From Rathayibacter sp. VKM Ac-2856 (GTDB lineage Bacteria; Actinomycetota; Actinomycetes; Actinomycetales; Microbacteriaceae), in the NCBI RefSeq assembly GCF_013205055.1, contig NZ_JABMLF010000003.1:434001-498000 (forward strand): 64,000 bases of DNA, in the 5' to 3' direction. The notes beneath the pieces are model-generated. The model was given only the letters and a program-made list of their open reading frames with translations, had not been told where the DNA came from and did not search any database. The position numbers and the translations under genes are program-made. The first letter of the stretch is position 1. Every line of letters starts with the position of its first letter. Below, piece after piece: positions 7,732-17,670 of the stretch.

Positions 7732-9510
7732 TCACCCAGCGGCGCGGAGGCGGACCTCGTTCTGATAGTCGAAGTGCGTGCGGACCTGATCCGTGACGTC
7801 GATGTTCTGGAGTCTGCTCGAGGCCGGGCTGAAGCCCGCGACGCCGGCAGCCGTCTCGCCCGCCTGCGCCGCCCTGTAGACGTACTTGAGGACCGCGTCG
7901 TTCCGGGAGTGGTAGCAGTAGACGGCCTCGTCGACCGCAGCAGTCAGGGAGTCCCAGTTGCTCTTCGCCCCGATGGCGGCGCCGAGCAGGTGCGCGGCTT
8001 CGATGCGTGGCCCACCGGGCTTGGTGCCGAGTGCCTCAGCCGCCACGACCATCAGTCGCGCTCCGAGGCTGTGCCCGATGAGCACGTAGGACTCGGCGTC
8101 GGTCCGGGCCAGGATATCCCCGACGATGACACCCGTCTTGTCCGCACGGCTCTTCGCGACATGCCAGGGGTTCTTGAGGAGATCCGCGGCGATGAACGCC
8201 GGAGCGACGACATTTCCCAAGAATTTCGCTCCGGCCTTGGTGCCGAGGGCAGCAGCGGCTTTCACGAGACCCGCACCGCGCGCCTTGCCCAGCATTCCCG
8301 CCACGAGATCACCGAGGTCGTCGAGTTCTTTCGAGCCCCAGTGGACGCGGTAGACGGGAGAGTCCGGGTAGCGCGCATCGACGATCGCCTTCCAGCCACC
8401 CCACTTCTCGCTCTTGCTGTCGGTGAGGAACCCGTTCGCGACGATCACCGGCACGCCACCCTTGCCCGGACGGAGCAACTCGATGCGGAACGACTTGTCC
8501 TCGCGCAGATAGGCGTTGGAGACCGAGGCGCCCAGCGCCCCGCCAACCGCCGCGCCGACCGCGGTGACGACCGCCGTGCCGCCGGCCATCCCGAGCCCAC
8601 CTGCCGCGAGAGTGCCTCCACCCAGCAGCGCCAGGCCGTGGGAACTGGCGGCAGCGCCGGACAGGCCGCCGAACACTCCCAGTGACCCCAGCGCTCCGCC
8701 GATGGCGGGCGCGGCGACGAGAGCGAGCGGAGCGGCGACGCCGAGAGCGACGACACTGCCGACAGCGATCTTCGAGATCGCATCGAGGTCCGGCTTCTCG
8801 TACTTGAGGAAGTCCTCGTAGTCGTGAAGCTCGCCGAAGGAGCCCTGGGCCTTCTCGAAGCCCGGGATCTCGCGCTTGTGCTCCGCGCAGAACTGCGGGA
8901 CGCGGAGGGCACCGCGATCCCGAACCGCCATGTTGTCGCAGCCCGGAGCCATGCACGGGAGGGTCGGAGAGCCGCAGCCCTGGCAGACGTACACAGGGAG
9001 CTGGCCCGCGGGTCGGTTCGACTTCCGGTGCTCCGTCTGAAAGAAGCAGGACGAGCACCAGCCGCGCTCGGTCGTCAGCAGTGAGACGTCGTCCGCGACG
9101 TCGGCGATCCACTGGGCCGTCTTGGCGTACTCGTCCGCGCGCTTCTCCGCGGTCTTCCGCTCGATCTCGAGCACCTTCAAAGCGGCCTTCTGCTCCGCAG
9201 GATCGGCGATGCCGAGTGCGTCCAGATTCGACGCCGTCCGAGCCGCGTGCCAGGTCTTGGCATAGGCCCACAGGTTGCTGCGGAGTGCGAGATTCTCCTC
9301 GAGAACACCGCCGATCTCGACACTCGGTTCCAGATCCGTGTACTCGCCGACGAGGGACAGCGTCGCCCCTTGATCGGAGACGACATCCACTCGGAGACGT
9401 GATCCTTCGACGATGTGGGAATGCAGTGAGCCGGGCATGACCTGATGGTGACACAGGCGACGCCGCAGAGATTCCCCTTCACTCGCGATCGAATCCATGA
9501 GTGTCGTCAC
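7732..9510 (-). CDS. DUF726-like alpha/beta-hydrolase with Cys-rich N-terminal part
   Basis: 592 aa. The C-terminal third is an alpha/beta-hydrolase: YVLIGHSLGARLM contains the GxSxG nucleophile elbow (Ser about 481), preceded by PVYRVHWGSKELDDL, as in DUF726/TMCO4-type proteins. A late acidic/His region follows (YHSRNDAVLKY). The middle (about 250-340) is Gly/Ala-rich and hydrophobic, probably membrane-inserting. Residues about 150-205 contain several Cys/His pairs (CSSC, CQGC, CMAPGC, CAEH) suggesting one or two zinc ribbons. Likely a membrane-associated lipase or esterase of unknown substrate. The GTG start is uncertain; ATG codons lie 4 and 24 codons further in. Confidence 0.72.
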   Translation of the reverse strand: MTTLMDSIASEGESLRRRLCHHQVMPGSLHSHIVEGSRLRVDVVSDQGATLSLVGEYTDLEPSVEIGGVLEENLALRSNLWAYAKTWHAARTASNLDALGIADPAEQKAALKVLEIERKTAEKRADEYAKTAQWIADVADDVSLLTTERGWCSSCFFQTEHRKSNRPAGQLPVYVCQGCGSPTLPCMAPGCDNMAVRDRGALRVPQFCAEHKREIPGFEKAQGSFGELHDYEDFLKYEKPDLDAISKIAVGSVVALGVAAPLALVAAPAIGGALGSLGVFGGLSGAAASSHGLALLGGGTLAAGGLGMAGGTAVVTAVGAAVGGALGASVSNAYLREDKSFRIELLRPGKGGVPVIVANGFLTDSKSEKWGGWKAIVDARYPDSPVYRVHWGSKELDDLGDLVAGMLGKARGAGLVKAAAALGTKAGAKFLGNVVAPAFIAADLLKNPWHVAKSRADKTGVIVGDILARTDAESYVLIGHSLGARLMVVAAEALGTKPGGPRIEAAHLLGAAIGAKSNWDSLTAAVDEAVYCYHSRNDAVLKYVYRAAQAGETAAGVAGFSPASSRLQNIDVTDQVRTHFDYQNEVRLRAAG

Positions 9511-9636
9511 GAATACCCCGGCTCATTTCGCCGATCCTTCGCTTCTCAGCCCTCGGCATCACCGTGAACAAAGGCGGGCGGGCATTCCTCTCGTCAGCGA
9601 GTACCCGACTGTGGCCGCTGGCCTGATCCCCCCTGT

Positions 9637-9662
9637 CCGCAAGCGGACACGTCCGCTTGCGG
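9637..9662. promoter_or_regulatory. Nested palindrome upstream of small membrane gene
   Basis: Arms CCGCAAGCGGAC (9637-9648) and GTCCGCTTGCGG (9651-9662) are perfect reverse complements two bases apart. Each arm is itself nearly palindromic (CCGCAAGCGG). It lies 95 bp before the GTG of the next gene. A very short loop is more typical of a DNA-binding dyad than of a terminator, but either is possible. Confidence 0.45.
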
Positions 9663-9757
9663 CTCTTCCGCGCGGGGGCGCGGCGTTGCGAGACTCGGGC
9701 GATCCCTCTGCGTCCGCGGCAGCGCCACTCCCGCACGTCCCCTCAGGAGCGCCGCAC

Positions 9758-10150
9758 GTGAGCACCAGCACGACGCCGGTCGAGACCGCCGACGGTCAGG
9801 CCGAGGGCGGCGCGGTCCGCAGGCCGCTGCGCGTGTGGCTGAGCGAGGGGTCCTACGGGCCGACCGATCTCGCGCGGCGCGGGGTGCTGCTGGTGGTGGG
9901 GTCGGTGCTGGCGGTGCTGGTGCCGATCGTGACGCTGACGCTGCTGGATGTGGACTCGCACCTCTCGCTCAAGGTGTGGATCCTCGCGGTCACCGTCATC
10001 GCGCTGCTGGGGGCGCTGCTCCGGGTCGTCGCGGACATGCGGCCGGGGCCGCGCAGCGACCTCGATCGGGCGGGCAAGGCGGTGGGGGCGGTCGCCGCGC
10101 TGTTCACCGCGCTCGCGGTGGTCATCGACTGGAGCCTGCTGCACCTGTAG
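9758..10150 (+). CDS. Small three-span membrane protein
   Basis: 130 aa. The GTG at 9758 is chosen because AGGAG lies eight bases upstream; the frame is open further upstream but without coding character. Three hydrophobic helices (about 38-60, 68-88, 105-128) are separated by short charged loops (DMRPGPRSDLDRAG). No signal peptide and no recognised family. It stands between divergent and convergent neighbours, so probably monocistronic. Confidence 0.65.
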   Translation: MSTSTTPVETADGQAEGGAVRRPLRVWLSEGSYGPTDLARRGVLLVVGSVLAVLVPIVTLTLLDVDSHLSLKVWILAVTVIALLGALLRVVADMRPGPRSDLDRAGKAVGAVAALFTALAVVIDWSLLHL

Positions 10151-10163
10151 CGGCGCCTCGGCC

Positions 10164-11024
10164 TCAGCTCTCGGGGAGGAAGCGGACCGGCAGCTCGGCC
10201 ACGTGCAGGCCCGAGCGGCCGATCAGCTCCTCGATGGCGGCGTGCTCGCTCTCGGGCGCGACGAGCTGGACCTTGTCGACGCCGTCGATCTGCGTGCCGG
10301 GGGCGCCGGCGAAGTAGCCCGTCACGCCGTGCCGGGCGACCAGCTCGGTGAGGAGCTCGGCGTAGCGCTCCTGCTCGCCGGGCAGGACGAGGACGCTCAG
10401 GTCGACGCCGCTGATCTCGACGGGGCTGCCTGCGGCGACTCCGGCGGCGGCGCGGAGGTCCTCGGCGCGGGCGACGAGCGGCAGGAGGTCGGCGATGTCC
10501 GCGGGATCCTCCAGGGCCGTGAGGGCGAGGTGCCCGCCTCCGCCGGAGTCCGGCCAGACGGCGGCCTGCAGCTCGAGGCCGCGGACGGTGCTGTCGAGCG
10601 GAGCGAGCAGACCAGCGGGGTCGACGCCGAAGTCGGGGCACCGGGCGCCGGCGGGCCGCTCGTCTGCGGGGCTGTTCACGGCGAGGGTGGTGCCGGCGTC
10701 GGTCTGCACGCGGACCGACCAGGACACGGGGTCCCCGTAGTCCGTGGAGCAGGCCGTGTCGAGGAGCGCCGCGAGGCCGGCCGGGTCGACGTCGACGCCG
10801 ATCCACGAGGTGGGGTCCGCGAAGACGGGCGCCTCGACCCAGCGGGAGGACTCAGGGGCGGTGACGCCGGGGAGGTCCGCGACCTGGGCGGTCAAGCGAT
10901 CGAAGCGGGGGTCGGGCCGGTCGAACTGCGTCTCGCTGATCGTCCAGCTGAACAGGGTCGCGCCGCCCACGGCGAGACCGGTCGCGGCCACCGCCGCGAG
11001 GGAGAGCCACCACCGCTTCGTCAT
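10164..11024 (-). CDS. Exported or membrane-anchored hypothetical protein
   Basis: 286 aa starting MTKRWWLSLAAV with one N-terminal hydrophobic helix (about 6-27) and no lipobox, so a signal anchor. The remainder is a soluble extracytoplasmic domain rich in Asp/Ala/Leu. A repeated pattern in DVDPAGLAALLDTACS and GVDPAGLLAPLDSTVR suggests two related halves. No catalytic motif is visible. It converges with the small membrane gene at 9758-10150, 13 bp apart. Function unknown. Confidence 0.65.
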   Translation of the reverse strand: MTKRWWLSLAAVAATGLAVGGATLFSWTISETQFDRPDPRFDRLTAQVADLPGVTAPESSRWVEAPVFADPTSWIGVDVDPAGLAALLDTACSTDYGDPVSWSVRVQTDAGTTLAVNSPADERPAGARCPDFGVDPAGLLAPLDSTVRGLELQAAVWPDSGGGGHLALTALEDPADIADLLPLVARAEDLRAAAGVAAGSPVEISGVDLSVLVLPGEQERYAELLTELVARHGVTGYFAGAPGTQIDGVDKVQLVAPESEHAAIEELIGRSGLHVAELPVRFLPES

Positions 11025-11180
11025 GCGACCACACTCGTCCGTCCTCGGCGGGAACGCCAGAGCGGAGGGCAGCGATCCGGCGAACAGCGGGCGAACGGGT
11101 GCCGCGGGTGGGGGCGGACACGGCAGGGCAGGGGCGGACGCGGCAGGGCAGGGGCGGACGCCTCCGGGCACAATGGAACG

Positions 11181-11702
11181 GTGTCGACCCCCTCCGCCGA
11201 TCCGCAGCCCGAGCCCGCCGCCGAACTCCGCGACGACGTCCCGGGGGACGGCCGCGACGAGACCGAGAACGAGCGGCTCGACCGCAACTGGAGCGAGATC
11301 CTGCAGGAGCTCCGCGTCATCCAGACCGGCACCCAGATCCTCACCGGGTTCCTGCTGGCGATCGCGTTCCAGCAGCGCTTCGAGGACCTCGACGTGTTCC
11401 AGACCGACGTGTACCTGGTGCTGGTCAGCGGGTCCGTGCTCGCGACGATGCTCGGGCTGGCGCCGGTCAGCCTGCACCGCGAGCTGTTCCGCCGCCGGGC
11501 GAAGAGGACGCTGGTGCGCGCGGCGGACGTCCTGCTGCGGCTGACGCTGATCGCGGTGGCCCTGGTGCTCACGGGCACCGTGCTGCTGATCTTCGACGTC
11601 GTCACGACGCGGCCGCTGGCGATCACGATGGCGTCGATCACGGCGGTGCTGATCGGCGCCATCTGGCTGGCGCTGCCGCGGCGGATCCGCCGGCGCGGGT
11701 GA
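11181..11702 (+). CDS. DUF6328-like four-helix membrane protein
   Basis: 173 aa with a GTG start; the nearby ATG is out of frame. After an acidic N-terminal tail comes NERLDRNWSEILQELRVIQTG, then four hydrophobic helices. The QTGTQILTGFLLAIAFQQRF block and the short HRELFRRRAKR loop match the small actinobacterial DUF6328 family as I remember it. Its role is unknown. A REP-like cluster begins seven bases after the stop. Confidence 0.7.
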   Translation: MSTPSADPQPEPAAELRDDVPGDGRDETENERLDRNWSEILQELRVIQTGTQILTGFLLAIAFQQRFEDLDVFQTDVYLVLVSGSVLATMLGLAPVSLHRELFRRRAKRTLVRAADVLLRLTLIAVALVLTGTVLLIFDVVTTRPLAITMASITAVLIGAIWLALPRRIRRRG

Positions 11703-11708
11703 GGCGGC

Positions 11709-12122
11709 GGATCTCGATACGCCCGCCGAGCGGGCTGCTCGATCAGCATGATCGGTGAGCGTGCACTCCATGGTGGGGGATCTCGATACGCCCGCGGGGC
11801 GGGCTACTCGATCAGCATGATCGGTGAGCGTGCACTCCACGGCGGGGATCTCGATACGCCCGCCGTCGGCGGGCTACTCGATCAGCATGGACGCGTCGCG
11901 CCCCGCTCCTGCAGGCTTGGTCGCGGCCCGCTCCTGCCTGGTGGTGCGCGCTCCGCCCGTCCCATACTGGTCGAGTAGCCCCGCAGGGGCGTATCGAGAC
12001 CGACCCTGTGCAGAACGGCGGCGCTGCAGGCCCGCGTCCGGACGTCGGCGGATCTCGATACGCCCGCTCCGCGGGCTACTCGATCAGCATGCTGCCCGCG
12101 CAGCGGGCGACTCGATCAGCAC
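11709..12122. repeat. REP-like palindrome cluster 1
   Basis: Six units: forward copies at 11709-11750, 11779-11819, 11846-11889 and 12050-12091, one inverted copy at 11963-12001 and a truncated copy about 12095-12122. A forward unit reads GGATCTCGATACGCC, a G+C stem, then CTACTCGATCAGCATG. The first three form a direct tandem of about 68-70 bp with the linker ATCGGTGAGCGTGCACTCCA. The 11963/12050 pair is inverted around a 48-bp linker (GTGCAGAACGGCGG) that recurs in cluster 2. Confidence 0.9.
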
Positions 12123-12614
12123 GCGGGCGGCACCCCCGTCGGTACGACGGCGCAGGATGACGGGTGCGCGACGCGCGCCCCGCCCGGGCCGTCCGCCGTG
12201 CGGCGCCAGTGGGCTGCCGATCTCCGCCATCGGTGGGGCTTGTATCGGGCCGACAGCGCGGGAGAGCGCGATCACCGCGAGCGGGTGAGGGGCGGACGGC
12301 GCCGGCGCAGCGCGCCGCTCCCGCACGCCCTCGACGCCCCCCGCACCCCCGCACGGCCGCGGATTCCCGGGGCGCGGGCAGCAGGGTCCGCCGCCGCCGA
12401 CGTCCCCCGACCGGGAGGCACGGATCCCCGCCCCGGGCGCCGCTCCCCCGAGCACCCCCGGCGCCTGATGGCAGCCTGAGCGCATCCTGAGAACTCACGA
12501 TCGGATGGGTCTCAAACGTCCCCACTCCGGGGGCCAAGAGCGCCCGACCCGAAACGTATCTTGATCCCTGCTCCACCCGGACGGCCCGACGGAGCAGCCC
12601 GGAGGGATCGGATC
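12123..12614. other. Gene-free, very G+C-rich stretch
   Basis: Open frames exist on both strands, but none has a plausible ribosome binding site, recognisable domain or normal amino-acid make-up (they are Arg/Pro/Ala-biased). The last 100 bp should contain the promoter of the surface operon; GGAGGG at 12601-12606 is its ribosome binding site. Nothing else is supported. Confidence 0.6.
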
Positions 12615-15600
12615 ATGACGGAAGTGCGCGCGCTCGCCCGCCACCGTCGACCGGCCCCGCAGAACCCGATCACGGCGGCACCGCGCTCCCTCGCCCTGAC
12701 GCTGATCCTCGTCCTGCTCGCCGCCGTCCTCGTCGTCCTCCCCGCCCCGCGCGCCGAGGCCGCCACCGTCCTGGTCCAGGAGGGCTTCGGCGGCACGAGC
12801 GTCGTCGACCCCGCCTGGCAGGCCCTCGACAGCGCCTGCATCACCCGCGCCACCGTGGCCCCACCCGCCGGCACCTCCACCCTCGGCGTCTGCGCCAACC
12901 GCACGCAGGCCCCCGCACCCGCGACCACCCCCGGCTTCCTGCAGCTCACCGACACCCGCACCAACGCGAAGGGCGGCGCGGTGTTCAACCGCCCGATCCC
13001 CGCGACCGGCGGGCTCGACGTCCAGTTCGACCAGTACCAGTACCAGGCGGCCCTCGGCCTGCAGGGCGCCGACGGCATCGGCTTCTTCCTCACCGACGGC
13101 TCGCGCAGCCTCACCGCGGCGGGCGCCCCGGGCGGATCGCTCGGCTACGGGCAGTCCACGACCGTCGACGGCGTCAACGGCGGCTACCTCGGCATCGGCC
13201 TGGACGTCTTCGGCAACTTCTCCGGCTCCGGCGGCGGGCTCGGCGCAGGCTGCACCCCGGCGCCCCCGGGCTCCGCCGCCAACCGCATCGTCGCCCGCGG
13301 CCCCGGGCAGGGCAGGACGGGCTACTGCTACATCGCCGGCACCGCCCCGCCCGGAGTACTCGCCTCCCTCCGCCCGACCGTCAACCTCAGCGACACGGGC
13401 GCTCCCGGCGCCGGCGCCGGCCGCACCATCCGCGTCACCGTCTCGCCGGCCGCCTTCCCGGTCGTCACCGTCTACTACGGCGCCTCGGCCGGCATGGCCG
13501 CCTCCGCGCTGACCCAGGCGCTGCAGTTCACGATGACGACCGCCGCCCCCTCCACCTACAAGCTCGGCTTCACCGCATCGACGGGCGGATCGAGCGACAC
13601 CCACCTGATCCGCAACGTCTCGGTCTCCTCCATCAACGACCTCGACGACATCTCGCTCGTCAAGCAGATCGACCGCACGACCACGCAGCCGGCGACCTAC
13701 CCCGAGGGCTCGGTCATCCCCTACCAGTTCGTCGTGACCAACGGCTCGGTCACCGGCACCCTCACCGGCGTCTCCGTCTCGGACCCGAAGGTGCCGACCG
13801 TCACCTGCCCGACGACGACGCTCGCCCCGCTCGCCTCCGTCACCTGCACCGGCAGCCATACGGTGACGGCGGCCGAGGCGGTCGCCGGGAACCTCGTGAA
13901 CACCGCGACAGCGTCGGCCACGAAGACGGCGCCGGGCCAGACCACGGTCACCGTCACCAGCCGCACCGCCAGCGTCACCGCGCCCATCACCACGCCCGCC
14001 CCCGCGATCACCCTCGTGAAGTCCGGCGCCCTCACCGACACGAACGGCAACGCGCAGGCCGACGTCGGCGAGCGCATCGTCTACACCTTCGTCGCGCGCA
14101 ACACCGGCAACGTGAGCCTGCAGAACGTCGCGGTCACCGACACCAAGGTCGCCTCGATCACCCCGGCGAGCGCCGCTCTCGCCCCCGGTGCGCAGACCAC
14201 CTTCACCTCCGCCGCGTACACGGTGACGCAGGCCGACATCAACGCCGGCACCGCGATCCCGAACACGGCGACGGTCACCGGGCGCACCCTCGCGGCCACT
14301 CCCGCGACGGTCAGCGCGAGCTCGAGCACCACCACGCCGATCCGCTACGCCCCGTCGCTCGCGCTGACCAAGAACGGCACGCTCAACGGCGCCGCCGCGG
14401 CCGGCTCGACGATCTCCTACTCCTTCACCCTCGCGAACACCGGCAACGTGCCGCTCACCGCGGTCGCGATCAACGACCCCAAGGCGACCGTGGTCTACGG
14501 ACCCTGGCCGGGCACCGCCGGCCAGCTCGGCCTCGGCCAGTCGGTCACCGCGACCGCCACCTACACGCTGACCCAGGCCGATGTGGACTCCGGCTCGGTC
14601 GTCAACACCGCCACCGCGACCGGCACCCCGCCCACCGGCGCCGCCGTCACCAGCACCGCCACCCGGACCGTCACGCTCACCCGCGCCGCCGACCTCGCCT
14701 TCACCAAGACCGCGAACCCCGCCTTCATCAGCACGGCCGGCACGGTCGTGACGTACACCTTCCGCGCCACGAACACCGGCAACACGACGCTGACGAGCGT
14801 GGGGATCACCGACCCCAAGTCCGGCCTCTCGGCGCTGACCTTCACCTGGCCCGGCACCGCCGGCCGGCTCACCCCCGGCCAGGTCGTCACCGCGACCGCC
14901 ACCTACACGACCACCGCGGCGGACGTCACGGCCGGCACGATCTCGAACACCGCGACCGCCACCGCGACCCCGCCGACCGGCGTGGCGATCACCCGCACGG
15001 CCGCGGTCACCATCTCGGTGATCCCCGATCCGCTGCCCGACGCGGCGACCGTCGTCCAGGGCGGCTCGGTCGTCGTCGACGTGCTCGCCAACGACGGCGC
15101 GGCCGCGACGGGCGCGACGTTCTCGCGGGCCCAGCTCTCGGCGACCCCCAAGGTCGTCGGAGGCGCCGCGTCGCCCGCCCCCGCGACCCCGGTCTCCGGC
15201 TCCGTCACCTGCGTCGACAGCGGCGCCACCCGCGGCCAGTGCACCTACCGGCCGATCGCGGCGTTCGTCGGCACCGACGTCTTCGACTACGCGCTCTCGG
15301 GCACGTACGGCACCTGGAACGTCCGCGTCACGATCACGGTGACCGCGCTGAACCGCGCGCCCGTCGCCCGCCCCGACCGCGCCGTCGCGACGGCCGGCGG
15401 CCCCGCGGTCACGGTCTCACCGCTCGCCAACGACACGGACGAGGACGCCGGCACGACGCTGACCCTCGGCGCCGTCGGCACCGCGAGCAGCGGCACCTTC
15501 TCCTGCGCCGGCGCGACCTGCACCTACACGCCCGCCGCCGCCTTCACCGGGACCGTGCCGATCGCCTACACGGTGAGCGACGGCGCGCTGACCGCGAGCA

Positions 15601-16010
15601 GCACGATCACCGTGTTCGTCGATCCGGCGCCCCTCACCCCACGCGGCTTCACCGGGACCGACACGACCAGCGGAGCGATCGGCCTCGGCTCCTGGACCCG
15701 CTCCTCCGTCGTCGCCACCCCCGTCGCGAGCTGCACCGCGAACCGCCCGAGCACGCTCGTCAGCTGGTCCGCGGCGCCCGGGGCCACCGGCTGGACGCTG
15801 GAGCGCCGGCTCGCCGGGGCGACGCCCGGCGCCTGGATCGTCGTCGCGACCCCCGCGGCGAGCGCCACCTCCTTCACCGACGACCGACTCGGCGAGGGCC
15901 GCAGCTACCAGTGGCGGGTCCGACCCGACCTGCAGCGCTGGCTCGGCGTCGCGTCGGGGCCCTCGACCGCCGTCACCCAGCCGGCCGTCATCAGCGCGAG
16001 GGGCTGCTGA
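12615..16010 (+). CDS. Large secreted L-type-lectin/DUF11-like adhesin
   Basis: 1131 aa. The ATG follows GGAGGG by eight bases. Signal peptide about 25-52 ([20 protein letters not shown], then EAAT). Residues about 55-335 resemble an L-type (legume-like) lectin sandwich: [25 protein letters not shown]. Four DUF7507/DUF11-type beta modules start near 345, 462, 578 and 690, each with VNTATA- or NTATV-like strands. Two Ig-like modules follow (VLANDGA near 815, [11 protein letters not shown] near 935), then a fibronectin-like end. There is no sortase motif. It heads the TasA/SipW operon (98-bp gap). Likely a surface or matrix adhesin. Confidence 0.82.
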   Translation: MTEVRALARHRRPAPQNPITAAPRSLALTLILVLLAAVLVVLPAPRAEAATVLVQEGFGGTSVVDPAWQALDSACITRATVAPPAGTSTLGVCANRTQAPAPATTPGFLQLTDTRTNAKGGAVFNRPIPATGGLDVQFDQYQYQAALGLQGADGIGFFLTDGSRSLTAAGAPGGSLGYGQSTTVDGVNGGYLGIGLDVFGNFSGSGGGLGAGCTPAPPGSAANRIVARGPGQGRTGYCYIAGTAPPGVLASLRPTVNLSDTGAPGAGAGRTIRVTVSPAAFPVVTVYYGASAGMAASALTQALQFTMTTAAPSTYKLGFTASTGGSSDTHLIRNVSVSSINDLDDISLVKQIDRTTTQPATYPEGSVIPYQFVVTNGSVTGTLTGVSVSDPKVPTVTCPTTTLAPLASVTCTGSHTVTAAEAVAGNLVNTATASATKTAPGQTTVTVTSRTASVTAPITTPAPAITLVKSGALTDTNGNAQADVGERIVYTFVARNTGNVSLQNVAVTDTKVASITPASAALAPGAQTTFTSAAYTVTQADINAGTAIPNTATVTGRTLAATPATVSASSSTTTPIRYAPSLALTKNGTLNGAAAAGSTISYSFTLANTGNVPLTAVAINDPKATVVYGPWPGTAGQLGLGQSVTATATYTLTQADVDSGSVVNTATATGTPPTGAAVTSTATRTVTLTRAADLAFTKTANPAFISTAGTVVTYTFRATNTGNTTLTSVGITDPKSGLSALTFTWPGTAGRLTPGQVVTATATYTTTAADVTAGTISNTATATATPPTGVAITRTAAVTISVIPDPLPDAATVVQGGSVVVDVLANDGAAATGATFSRAQLSATPKVVGGAASPAPATPVSGSVTCVDSGATRGQCTYRPIAAFVGTDVFDYALSGTYGTWNVRVTITVTALNRAPVARPDRAVATAGGPAVTVSPLANDTDEDAGTTLTLGAVGTASSGTFSCAGATCTYTPAAAFTGTVPIAYTVSDGALTASSTITVFVDPAPLTPRGFTGTDTTSGAIGLGSWTRSSVVATPVASCTANRPSTLVSWSAAPGATGWTLERRLAGATPGAWIVVATPAASATSFTDDRLGEGRSYQWRVRPDLQRWLGVASGPSTAVTQPAVISARGC

Positions 16011-16108
16011 TGCCGCCGCCTCGCCCCACGAACCCTCCCACTCGTCCTGCACCCGCCCGCGCGAGGGAGACCAGGCCCGCACCGGGCACCCATCTGAAAG
16101 GAACCGCC

Positions 16109-16831
16109 ATGACCGCCACAGCCTCCACCGAGAACAGCGCCCGCAAGGGTGCACCCTGGAAGAAGATCGCCCTCACCGGCGGCGTCCTGCTCGCCGCGGG
16201 CGCGCTCGCCGGCGCCGGCGCCTTCGCCGTCTTCACCGACTCCGGCACCGCGGTCGGCAACGTCGACGCCGGCCAGACCGACATCAACGTCACGGGCGGC
16301 TTCACCGTCACCGACATCGCGCCCGGCGACACGATCCAGCGTCCGCTGACCCTCGTGCTGCCCAACGCGACCAACGACGGCGACCTCGTCTCGACCGTGC
16401 GCTTCTACCAGGACGTCACGGCCGAGACCGCCGGCACCGACGACCCGCTGCTCACCGGCCCCGGCGAGTCGCTCGTCACCGGCACCGACGGCCTCAACTA
16501 CCGCCTGCTGACCTGCACCGTGCCGTGGACCACCGCCGCGACCGCCCCCGCGACGAACGGCCCGTACACCTGCGCCGGCACCACGACGCCGACCGGCAGC
16601 GGCAAGCTGTCGACCATCGGCGGAGTCGCCAACGCGGTGGACTTCACGCCGGCGAACTTCGGCATCACCCCCACCGCGACCGGTACCTTCCCGTCGGACG
16701 CGGGCGACGTCGCCCTCAACACGCTGATCGAGCTCGTGCTGCCCACCGTGGCCGACAACGACTACGAGAACGCGTCCGCGCAGATCACCTTCACCGCCGC
16801 CGCCATCCAGCGCGCCGGCATCCAGAAGTAG
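16109..16831 (+). CDS. TasA/camelysin-like protein with SipW-type signal peptide
   Basis: 240 aa, GAAAGGA before the ATG. The N-terminal KKIALTGGVLLAAGALAGAGAFAVFTDS is the alternate signal peptide found on SipW substrates: basic, long hydrophobic stretch, then AxAxFTD. The body is a Thr/Asp-rich beta protein (LTLVLPNATNDGDLVSTVRF) ending in ITFTAAAIQ, like TasA and camelysin matrix proteins, and has a Cys pair near 130 and 150. Its cognate peptidase is two genes downstream. Role: secreted fibre or matrix subunit. Confidence 0.82.
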   Translation: MTATASTENSARKGAPWKKIALTGGVLLAAGALAGAGAFAVFTDSGTAVGNVDAGQTDINVTGGFTVTDIAPGDTIQRPLTLVLPNATNDGDLVSTVRFYQDVTAETAGTDDPLLTGPGESLVTGTDGLNYRLLTCTVPWTTAATAPATNGPYTCAGTTTPTGSGKLSTIGGVANAVDFTPANFGITPTATGTFPSDAGDVALNTLIELVLPTVADNDYENASAQITFTAAAIQRAGIQK

Positions 16832-16837
16832 CCAGCC

Positions 16838-16887
16838 GCTCCCGCCCCGCCGCCCGCGCCCGCCCGCGCGGGAGGCGGGGCGGGAGC
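16838..16887 (+). terminator. Strong intercistronic stem-loop
   Basis: GCTCCCGCCCCGCC (16838-16851) pairs perfectly with 16874-16887, and the 22-nt interior (CGCGCC...CGCG) can extend the stem. It lies directly after the TasA-like stop and 30 bp before the next gene. It probably reduces read-through or protects the upstream message, so the fibre subunit is made in excess of the anchor and peptidase. Confidence 0.7.
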
Positions 16888-16917
16888 ACCCCCTCCCCTT
16901 CTTCCCCTCGGAGCCCC

Positions 16918-17670
16918 ATGCCACCCCTGCGCGCGATCGGCGCCGTCCTCGCGGCGGTCCTCCTCGCGCCCGCGGCGTCCGCGGCGTCCGTCACCCCGCC
17001 CGCCGCCCTGCTCGACGTGCGCGAGCTCACGGCTCCCGCGGCGTTGACCGGGCTCGCCCCCGGCGACACGACGGAGTGGGCCGCCGAGGTCACCAACGTC
17101 GGCTCGTCCGCGCACCAGGTCTCGGTCGCCTTCGCGGTCGACGGCGGCGACGCGCTCGCCACCGACCCGCGCTCGGGGCTGCAGCTGGTCGTGGACCTCT
17201 GCCCCTCGGCCTTCACGATCGACGACCGGCTCGTCGCCGGCGGCCGCTCGATCGAGCGCTACCTCTGCCCGGAGGGCGTCGTCCCGCTGGGCACCGGACC
17301 GGCCGCCTCGCTCGGCCGGCTCGACGGCACCCGCGCCCTCGATCGCGGCGAGACCGTCGGCGTGCGGGTCCGGGTGAGCTTCCCGGCGGGCTCGGGCAAT
17401 GGCCTCGAGAACACCGCCGCTGCGCTCCGCGTGCTCGTGCGCGAGACCGGGGCGATCGACGACTCCGGCGATCCCGGCGCGATCGGCGGCCCCGGGGCCT
17501 CCGGGAACGGCGGCCCCTCGAACGGCGGCGCGGGCAGTGGCAGCCCGGAGAGCGGCCTGGCCGTCACCGGCCGCGACATCGGCGCCGCGCTGCTCGGCGG
17601 GCTGGTCGCCCTCGGGGCCGGCCTGCTGCTCGCTGCGGGGAGTCGACGTCGACGGGAGGAGCAGTCGTGA
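16918..17670 (+). CDS. Secreted protein with C-terminal LAxTG sorting signal
   Basis: 250 aa. An N-terminal signal peptide (IGAVLAAVLLAPAASA) precedes a beta-rich domain with two Cys (DLCPSAF, YLCPEG), then a Gly/Ser/Pro-rich spacer (about 180-210). The end is LAVTG, a hydrophobic helix and SRRRREEQS. LAxTG is the motif class E sortases of high-G+C Gram-positives use, so this should be attached to peptidoglycan. No sortase is in this window. The four-base overlap with sipW and the position between two TasA-like genes suggest it anchors or caps the fibre. Confidence 0.78.
   Translation: MPPLRAIGAVLAAVLLAPAASAASVTPPAALLDVRELTAPAALTGLAPGDTTEWAAEVTNVGSSAHQVSVAFAVDGGDALATDPRSGLQLVVDLCPSAFTIDDRLVAGGRSIERYLCPEGVVPLGTGPAASLGRLDGTRALDRGETVGVRVRVSFPAGSGNGLENTAAALRVLVRETGAIDDSGDPGAIGGPGASGNGGPSNGGAGSGSPESGLAVTGRDIGAALLGGLVALGAGLLLAAGSRRRREEQS

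Noticed and set aside
12123-12614. Several short open frames on both strands
   Set aside because: No ribosome binding sites, strongly skewed composition and no recognisable motif; treated as non-coding.
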